A stretch of DNA of 39,911 nucleotides, from positions 1 to 39,911 of the forward strand of contig JAUXGN010000023.1 of NCBI GenBank assembly GCA_030622115.1. The letters are read 5' to 3'. Position numbers and translations under genes: made by a program. The stretch comes from Candidatus Eiseniibacteriota bacterium. Lineage in GTDB: Bacteria > Joyebacterota > Joyebacteria > Joyebacterales > Joyebacteraceae. The notes beneath the pieces are model-generated. The model worked only from the letters and a program-made list of their open reading frames with translations, was not told the DNA's origin and searched no databases. This document shows, one piece after another, positions 34,921 through 39,911 of this stretch; within the stretch, counting starts at the first letter, position 1; every line of letters begins with the position of its first letter.

Positions 34921-36867
34921 ATGATGGGTTTCAAGCGAACTCTGGCGGTACTCCTGATTGTCGGGGTCTTGATCGTAGTCCTGCTGGCCGGATGCACCAA
35001 GTTCAGCCCGGGCGACCCAGCAGAAAACATTCGCCCGGAGACGACGCTCTCCTTCGCACCGGATCAGGACGATAACGCGAGCTATCGTGTGAGGATGAAC
35101 TGGTTCGGGTGGGATCCCGACGGGAAGGTAGCTTACTACTGGACGAAGTGGGACACGATGGATTGGGTAAGGGTCGTGAGCACGGATAGTGTCTTCCTCG
35201 TCTCCGCGCATGCTGACAGCGTCGACTCGCTGAAGGGCTACGAGTACCACAGCTTCAGCGTGAAAGCCGTCGACAACGACGGAGACGAAGATCTGTCGCC
35301 GGAGAGCATATCCTTCACTGCTTTCACTCTGGTTCCTGATACGGATATCGTGCGAGGGCCGTCCGGTGTCACCGGACCGATGGTCACGTTCGAGTGGCTG
35401 GGTACGGACCGTGACGGCGTCATCGCATCCTACGCGTACAAGCTCTTCCGCTGGGAGATCTCGACACTTGAGTGGATTCAGGTCTCGAGCCAGGACAGCC
35501 TGGATGCTGACTGTACTGTTGCGAATTTCGGACCTCTGGCAGGATTGCACAGGTTTGAGGTCTGGTCGACCGACGATGCCGGGGCATCGGACCAGAGCCC
35601 CGCGGTCAGGGAGTTCACATGCAACCCGGATCTCGCCGGTCCCAAGCTGTACGCCTACTCCAACGTATTCGGCCTGAGGGTGTTCCGGGGACCAGTGTGG
35701 AACCCGGACTACAACCTACCGACTCCGATCTTCGCCGGAGAGAGGCTCACTTTCCGATGGTCAGCATCGGCTGAGTCATACGGTGGTCAGGTAATGGGGT
35801 ACCGCCACGCATACGACGACACGTCTACCTGGCCTGCATGGTCGGTCTACGACACGGAGTTCTCAGTCACTCCTACCCTCGGCAGGCATTCGCTCTTCAT
35901 CTCAGCCATCGACAATTCAAATGTCGTGACGCGAGGCAGATTCTACTTCGATGTCGTCGAGGCCACTCTCGATGAATTCATACTGATTGTCGATGATTGG
36001 GATGATGGTGAGGGCGACGTAGGTATGGCGACTGACGAAGAACGTAGCGGCTTCTGGAACGACCTGCTCTCGGGCTACGAGCACGAGCGTGTGGAGTGGC
36101 AGCCAGACCAGCATGAGCAAGGCAGCGGGCCAGAGCCACCGGATGTGGAGACCTTGAGGAGCGCCTCCACCGTGATCTGGTATACGGACCTGTGGCAAGA
36201 GACGCCGTCAGCAACGGAACTCGGCGATCTGTTCAATCCGCAACTGTCCGGGTACAACGCGCTGGCGGGCTACATGCGGGTCGGCGGAAACCTTATCCTC
36301 TCCGGATACAGATGCCTCGAGCAGATAACTCGCATGACCTACCCAATGGAGATCGCGGACACGGACACGACTGAGGGCGCTCGCTTCGTCAGAGACATAC
36401 TGCACATCAGCGCGGCAGACGCAAGCGGGACCCTTCCCAACAAGAACTCCCCGTGGAAGTACGGCTACTGCCTCTATGGCGACGTGCCGAGCGACGCCGG
36501 TGAATCCTACGGCTTCGAGCCCATGTATATCGACAGCGTGGGGCCGGGCGGCTACCCGGATCCCGGGAAGTGGTACATGTATGTGTTATCATACCCAAAC
36601 TACTCCCGCTGCGGTCTCCCCGATGTGGAGAAGCTCGAAACATATCTAGGTGCCGGTCTCGAGATCTACACCATCGATTCGTTTCTCAACATGAACTACG
36701 AAGGCATGACATCTTGCGTTCTCTACCTTTCGGGCGATGATCGCGGCAACACATGCTACTTCGGTCACCCGCTGTATTTCTTCCAGGCGGATCAGGTCGC
36801 GCCCAACTTCGACCGGATCATGGCGCTCTTTGGAGAGCAGAAGCTGACTGTGGCCGGGCAGGACTAG
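34921..36867 (+). CDS. Large lipoprotein: DPDG-type repeats plus uncharacterised C-terminal domain
   Basis: 648 aa. Lipobox LLAGC (Cys near 25). The N-terminal domain is clearly paralogous to the preceding protein: both start with a P-E/D-T-x-L-x-x-A-P stretch, then YRV, then WxGxDPDG (here WFGWDPDGKVAYYW). A second unit has WLGTDRDGVIASYAY. After a third beta domain, about residues 350-640 form a different module starting FILIVDDWDDGEGD, with LRSASTVIWYTDLW, GGNLILSGYR and a late GNTCYFGHPLYFF. The strand-DDWD opening and the GGxLILSG segment resemble type 1 glutamine-amidotransferase-like (ThuA/DUF4350-type) folds, but I see no catalytic Cys-His pair, so an enzyme role is not claimed. A strong ribosome site, GAGGAGGAG, precedes the ATG pair. 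Confidence 0.8.
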   Translation: MMGFKRTLAVLLIVGVLIVVLLAGCTKFSPGDPAENIRPETTLSFAPDQDDNASYRVRMNWFGWDPDGKVAYYWTKWDTMDWVRVVSTDSVFLVSAHADSVDSLKGYEYHSFSVKAVDNDGDEDLSPESISFTAFTLVPDTDIVRGPSGVTGPMVTFEWLGTDRDGVIASYAYKLFRWEISTLEWIQVSSQDSLDADCTVANFGPLAGLHRFEVWSTDDAGASDQSPAVREFTCNPDLAGPKLYAYSNVFGLRVFRGPVWNPDYNLPTPIFAGERLTFRWSASAESYGGQVMGYRHAYDDTSTWPAWSVYDTEFSVTPTLGRHSLFISAIDNSNVVTRGRFYFDVVEATLDEFILIVDDWDDGEGDVGMATDEERSGFWNDLLSGYEHERVEWQPDQHEQGSGPEPPDVETLRSASTVIWYTDLWQETPSATELGDLFNPQLSGYNALAGYMRVGGNLILSGYRCLEQITRMTYPMEIADTDTTEGARFVRDILHISAADASGTLPNKNSPWKYGYCLYGDVPSDAGESYGFEPMYIDSVGPGGYPDPGKWYMYVLSYPNYSRCGLPDVEKLETYLGAGLEIYTIDSFLNMNYEGMTSCVLYLSGDDRGNTCYFGHPLYFFQADQVAPNFDRIMALFGEQKLTVAGQD

Positions 36868-36890
36868 AAGCCGGCCCTCTACGAACCAGT

Positions 36891-36929
36891 ACGGAACGCC
36901 TGGAGCTTCCAAAGCTCCAGGCGTTCCGT
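36891..36929 (+). terminator. Terminator of the lipoprotein pair (18-bp perfect inverted repeat)
   Basis: Arms 36891-36908 and 36912-36929 are perfectly complementary over 18 bp with loop CCA. It begins 24 bases after the stop of the second lipoprotein gene. The following bases (CGTTGT) are only mildly T-rich. Confidence 0.75.
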
Positions 36930-37016
36930 CGTTGTGGCATGACGCAGGCTCTCTCAGCCCGCAAGCTCAAGGCTCAGGCGGACCAAGCACCTCTGGCTCC
37001 CTCTCCGGATCCTCCC

Positions 37017-37150
37017 GCACAACAGCCGCACATCAGCTGCGAGCTAGGGCCGGCGCGGCAGGTGAAGGCGGCGTAGCCCCGGCGCGTGCTCCGCACGCGA
37101 TAGCAGTCAGCGTGACGGCCAAGCTCGGCGGCTGCATGCGCTAGTTAGGC
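37017..37150 (-). repeat. Candidate attC site (integron cassette recombination site)
   Basis: On the minus strand the site opens with GCCTAAC (37150-37144), which fits the R'' consensus RYYYAAC, and closes with G at 37023 plus TTGTGC. The arms, GCATGCAGCCGCCGAGCT and AGCTCGCAGCTGATGTGCGGCTG, are imperfectly complementary, with unpaired bases as in known attC sites. Between them is a variable region with its own six-pair hairpin (37084-37098). If the cassette is circularised, the closing G joins TTAGGC from 37795-37790, giving GTTAGGC, the exact complement of GCCTAAC. The total length of 134 bp is within the known attC range. Confidence 0.72.
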
Positions 37151-37795
37151 ATCGCGCCCTAGAACTCAACGCCGACCAAAGCCCAGATCGCTCTGGTACG
37201 GATGTACGGATCTTCCTCCACGACGTCAATGAGACCGACCGATAGGCGCGCTTCGACGAGGATCCGATTGTTCGGAGTCGCGATCGCGTAGCCGAGACCG
37301 ATGTTCGCTGCCACATCGAACTGACGGTAGCTCCATGAGCGCGACCCGCCCTCGCTTCGGTCGGCGTCGGGGCCCATGGGCTCAACTGGATCGTCGGATA
37401 CACGCAACCCAAGCTCTGGACCGAGCAAGACGTAGCCACCAGAGCGCGAAGCGGTGTCGGTCCATCGAAAGTATGGGCAGACCGTGAGGTAACGAGTTCG
37501 CTCCGAACCCTGCTCAAACTGCGCACCCTTCTCTACTAGTAGGACATCGAATCCAAATGATGCGCGCCTACTTGACTCCGAAGAGATCCCGGCACCGATG
37601 ACAAACTGGCTCAGGGAGCGTGCGTCCTCATGTGTCAGACGGCCCGCGCTGAAGCCAGCCTTCGCCTGTATGACCGCCGGTGCGTCGGTGACCCCGGCGC
37701 ACGCAATCGCAAGACCGACGAACGTGACGGCGAGACCGCGCGCGAGACCAGACACCTTGAGTACCTCCCTACCCATACTGGGCGCGTATGCCTAA
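37023..37795 (-). mobile_element. Candidate lone integron gene cassette (773 bp)
   Basis: The boundaries follow the G^TTRRRY cleavage rule: GTTAGGC at 37796-37790 is the leading junction and the degenerate GTTGTGC at 37023-37017 is the trailing one, as expected when a cassette inserts at a secondary site. Inside lies one gene in the cassette orientation, followed directly by the attC site. No integrase gene is in the window. The leading and trailing ends also share an outward-in match (GTTAGGCAT, then CGCGCCC), so a small element with terminal inverted repeats is the alternative; no target duplication is visible. Confidence 0.62.
37159..37755 (-). CDS. Small outer-membrane beta-barrel protein (cassette-borne)
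   Basis: 198 aa from the GTG at 37755, which has GGGAGG eight bases upstream; an ATG at 37776 is the alternative but would include the ribosome site. The signal peptide (LARGLAVTFVGLAIACAGV) is followed by alternating beta strands (ARRASFGFDVLLVEKGAQF, GGYVLLGPELGLRVSD, FDVAANIGLGYAIATPNNRI) and a C-terminal phenylalanine (WALVGVEF), typical of an outer-membrane barrel of about eight strands. The cysteine in IACAG could be read as a lipobox but the barrel pattern is stronger. No specific family is recognised. It lies entirely within the candidate gene cassette, its stop eight bases before the attC site. Confidence 0.72.
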   Translation of the reverse strand: MSGLARGLAVTFVGLAIACAGVTDAPAVIQAKAGFSAGRLTHEDARSLSQFVIGAGISSESSRRASFGFDVLLVEKGAQFEQGSERTRYLTVCPYFRWTDTASRSGGYVLLGPELGLRVSDDPVEPMGPDADRSEGGSRSWSYRQFDVAANIGLGYAIATPNNRILVEARLSVGLIDVVEEDPYIRTRAIWALVGVEF

Positions 37796-37806
37796 CTCCA
37801 AGTAGT

Positions 37807-37839
37807 AGCGCCCAAGGGCAGTAACTGCCCCTGGGCGCT
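37807..37839 (-). terminator. Terminator hairpin after the tandem PorV-like genes
   Basis: A 15-bp stem with a single A-C mismatch and a TAA loop, 30 bases after the stop at 37869. Neither strand shows a long T run. The cassette junction GTTAGGC follows eleven bases further on, so the putative insertion is just outside this transcription unit. Confidence 0.6.
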
Positions 37840-37868
37840 TATCGATCTCTCGGAAATCTGCTCGATTC

Positions 37869-38849
37869 CTAGAAGATGAACGTCACCGAGAATCTATCAA
37901 TGTGATCCAGATTCCCCATATCCGCGTAAGCGTAGTCGACACGAATCGACGCCTCGCTGGTCGGAAAGAGCAGGCCGGCTCCGAGTGTCAGTCCCTCTTC
38001 ATCGTAGTTCAAGCGGTAACCGGCACGCCCAAACAGGAAAAGGTTGCCCTTGTTGAATGTGTACTCGGTCCCAGCGCTCATGCGATTCGCCCCGCCGGGC
38101 GTTCTCTTGTAATCCGCCGCCACGGTGACGCGGTGAGTCACGATATCAAAGACCCTCATCGAAGCGCCAGCTCTATAGGTGGTCGGCATCGGAAATTCGT
38201 CCCCGAAGCCGCTCTCGGAACCCGTTCTGGCCCACTGGTTCGCAGGACCGAGGTTCATCACAGAGGCTCCCACACGTAGATTCCGCACGCGGGTTTCATA
38301 GAGAACACCAAGATCTGCGATCACACCCTCACAGAACGCGTCCGCCATCCCCAAGTGGTACCACCGAACAGTCGCGCCGGCAGAAAGACCATCGCCGAAA
38401 TCCCAGCAGTAGCTACCTCCGAACGCCATGTCCCCCGCATCGACCTTTGCTCCAGTACCGATTCCCAGCTCGCTATCGGGATCGTAATACTCGGTCTTCT
38501 CGGAGTACGGATTCATCTGCATCACGGCCCAACTGAACGCGAAAGTACCAGGCAGAACGCTGTGATGGAATCCGTAGCTCACGTGCTGGTATGAGATATC
38601 CCCAGGCCAGGTGGACGTTTCGATGTGGATCTCGCTCGCCTCCATCAGCCTGAGTCCCGCGGGATTGTAGAAGACGGTGAGTGCATCGTCGGCGAGTCCC
38701 GTAAACGCGCCTCCCATCCCGATCTGCCTCGCACCTGCATCCACCTCGAGAAAACTGGCAAGATGCGTCCCGGCTCCACCGGCGAAGCCCGCCTGTGGAA
38801 CGCAGATCAGCAGTGATAGCGCGCCTATCGCAAGCAGGTGTCGTCGCAA
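37869..38849 (-). CDS. PorV/PorQ-family outer-membrane protein
   Basis: 326 aa from a TTG at 38849, chosen because AAGGAG lies seven bases upstream and the resulting N-terminus (LRRHLLAIGALSLLICVPQAGFA) is a proper signal peptide; the longer frame to 38918 runs upstream without one. Family marks are FLEVDAGARQIGMGGAFTGL followed by ALTVFYNPAGL. The rest is beta strands ending SVTFIF. The C-terminal third (YRLNYDEEGLTLGAGLLF) closely parallels the next gene upstream. In T9SS organisms PorV shuttles cargo to the sorting enzyme at the outer membrane; whether this paralogue does so is unknown. Confidence 0.85.
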   Translation of the reverse strand: MRRHLLAIGALSLLICVPQAGFAGGAGTHLASFLEVDAGARQIGMGGAFTGLADDALTVFYNPAGLRLMEASEIHIETSTWPGDISYQHVSYGFHHSVLPGTFAFSWAVMQMNPYSEKTEYYDPDSELGIGTGAKVDAGDMAFGGSYCWDFGDGLSAGATVRWYHLGMADAFCEGVIADLGVLYETRVRNLRVGASVMNLGPANQWARTGSESGFGDEFPMPTTYRAGASMRVFDIVTHRVTVAADYKRTPGGANRMSAGTEYTFNKGNLFLFGRAGYRLNYDEEGLTLGAGLLFPTSEASIRVDYAYADMGNLDHIDRFSVTFIF

Positions 38850-38932
38850 GTAGTATCTCCTTTCAACATCCCCCGGTCGAAGACACCCAGAAGGGGGATA
38901 CTTCACTTGGCGGAACAATCGGGTCTGGAGTA

Positions 38933-39904
38933 TCAGAAGGCAACTGTCATCCCCACGCGGTGAATGGCTCCAAGATAGCCAAAGTCCACGTAGCTGTAGT
39001 CAACTCCGATCCAACCGAGAGAACCAACGAAGACCCTTGCCCCACCTCCAGCTGAAAATGTCTCCTCATCGTAGTTCATCTTGTAGCCGACGCGCGCGAA
39101 GTACATCTCATTGAGAGCATACTCCGCCCCCACATTGATCTTCTCCGATGTATCGGAGGGATGCCTGAACTCGGCTGCGACCGTCACCCTCTGCCCCGGT
39201 GTGTCGATAACCCTCATCGAGACACCGAACTTGAACGTCGCCGGCATCGGAACATCATCGTTAATGTAGGTGGCGCCCGGGCCCATATTCTGGATTGCCA
39301 GGCCTATCTTCAGGGAACGGAAACCCGTGTCGTAGAGAGTCCCGAAGTCCATCAGGAGTCCCTCCACGTAGTAGTCGTCCAGCCCCTCAATTCCCAGCAC
39401 AGAGAGGTCGCCGAGGCTTGAGTGAACCCACTTCAGCGTACCGCCGGCCGAAAACTTGTCGGTGAAGATCCTGGTGTAGGTAACACCAACGGCCAGGTCG
39501 CTGCACTGAAAATCAACACCAACACCCTCTGGGACATCCGCAGTCCTCACGGCCATGGGATCCATGGAGACCGATGTCACGCTGATGCCGAGGACGCCTG
39601 GAATGAAACCGGGACGCATTGCGTAGCCGAAATACTGATGGGCGATATCCGCCGGCCAGGTCGCATACGTGAAAAGAGCCGTCGGCTTGGTCACAAACCT
39701 CAGCCCCGCGGGGTTCCAGTAGAGCGACTCGATCCCCTCTACCGCTCCGACCATTGCCTCACCCATCGCCGTCCCGCGAGCCCCCGCTCCGATCTCCAGG
39801 AACTGAAAGCCGACTGTGCCGACCTTCTCGAACATCTCTGTGGCTGACGCCGGCACCGCCAGAACACCCACAGCGAGCAGGGCCAGTAGAAGCTTCCGAG
39901 TCAA
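38933..39904 (-). CDS. PorV/PorQ-family outer-membrane protein
   Basis: 323 aa. A signal peptide (TRKLLLALLAVGVLAVPASA) then FLEIGAGARGTAMGEAMVGA and SLYWNPAGL, a barrel of the usual length, and a C-terminal phenylalanine (VGMTVAF). It is a tandem paralogue of the preceding entry: YKMNYDEETFSAGGGARVF here matches YRLNYDEEGLTLGAGLLF there. The start codon is a TTG at 39904 with GGAG only three bases upstream; because the frame stays open to the window edge, a start outside the window is possible, although the signal peptide looks complete. The intergenic gap to the next gene is 83 bases. Confidence 0.85.
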   Translation of the reverse strand: MTRKLLLALLAVGVLAVPASATEMFEKVGTVGFQFLEIGAGARGTAMGEAMVGAVEGIESLYWNPAGLRFVTKPTALFTYATWPADIAHQYFGYAMRPGFIPGVLGISVTSVSMDPMAVRTADVPEGVGVDFQCSDLAVGVTYTRIFTDKFSAGGTLKWVHSSLGDLSVLGIEGLDDYYVEGLLMDFGTLYDTGFRSLKIGLAIQNMGPGATYINDDVPMPATFKFGVSMRVIDTPGQRVTVAAEFRHPSDTSEKINVGAEYALNEMYFARVGYKMNYDEETFSAGGGARVFVGSLGWIGVDYSYVDFGYLGAIHRVGMTVAF

Positions 39905-39911
39905 GAACTCC

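Noticed and set aside
37143-37796. Short terminal inverted repeats as a transposon-like (MITE-type) element
   Set aside because: The repeats match the integron R''/R' rule, the 134-bp folded site explains the asymmetry of the two ends, and no target-site duplication flanks the element; kept only as an alternative.

Overview
The window (about 40 kb, GC-rich) looks like chromosomal DNA of a diderm bacterium from an uncultured lineage at or near the FCB group, such as Eisenbacteria, Krumholzibacteriota or Latescibacteria. The clues are BamD-, LolCD- and TonB/ExbBD-like genes (an outer membrane), four PorV/PorQ-type barrel proteins, a secreted protein ending in a FlgD-like C-terminal domain, a GWxTD-domain protein, and large DPDG-repeat lipoproteins. 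The assignment is inference; there is no rRNA or other phylogenetic marker RNA. No tRNA, rRNA, CRISPR array or transposase was seen.

Layout. 1-15.9 kb is one long minus-strand cluster. Read in the direction of transcription it encodes a secreted FlgD-like protein, a PorV-like barrel with an extra C-terminal domain, a BamD-like lipoprotein, NadD, PolA, CoaE, RF2 (prfB, with an intact programmed +1 frameshift site), LysS, LolC, LolD, McsA, McsB and the start of ClpC, which is cut by the window edge. Many genes overlap or are separated by fewer than 40 bases, so co-transcription is likely. 16-20.6 kb holds single-gene units: a PorV-like barrel (-), a small secreted protein with its own promoter and terminator (+), a dihydrolipoamide dehydrogenase lacking its second redox cysteine (-) and an aspartate kinase (+). 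20.7-30.1 kb is a minus-strand export operon: YIP1-like membrane protein, TolC-like channel, MacA-like adaptor, ABC ATPase, two MacB-type permeases, GWxTD protein and an amidohydrolase. 30.2-33.1 kb is exbB-exbD-exbD-tonB behind a near-consensus promoter and a long leader. Divergent from it, a perfect-consensus promoter drives two paralogous lipoproteins (33.4-36.9 kb). 36.9-39.9 kb holds one outer-membrane protein gene in what looks like a lone integron gene cassette (an attC site with no integrase in the window), followed by two tandem PorV-like barrels.

How the parts fit. Most of the window serves the cell envelope: barrel assembly and lipoprotein sorting, energised outer-membrane transport, tripartite efflux and surface or secreted proteins. 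This is interleaved with housekeeping genes and a McsA-McsB-ClpC protein-arginine-phosphorylation and unfolding module. The points most worth checking are the attC-type cassette at 37.0-37.8 kb, the Cys-to-Gly change in the redox centre of the dihydrolipoamide dehydrogenase, the PorV fusion and the DPDG-repeat lipoprotein pair. Start codons were chosen by eye from Shine-Dalgarno spacing and family N-termini; none was tested by alignment software.
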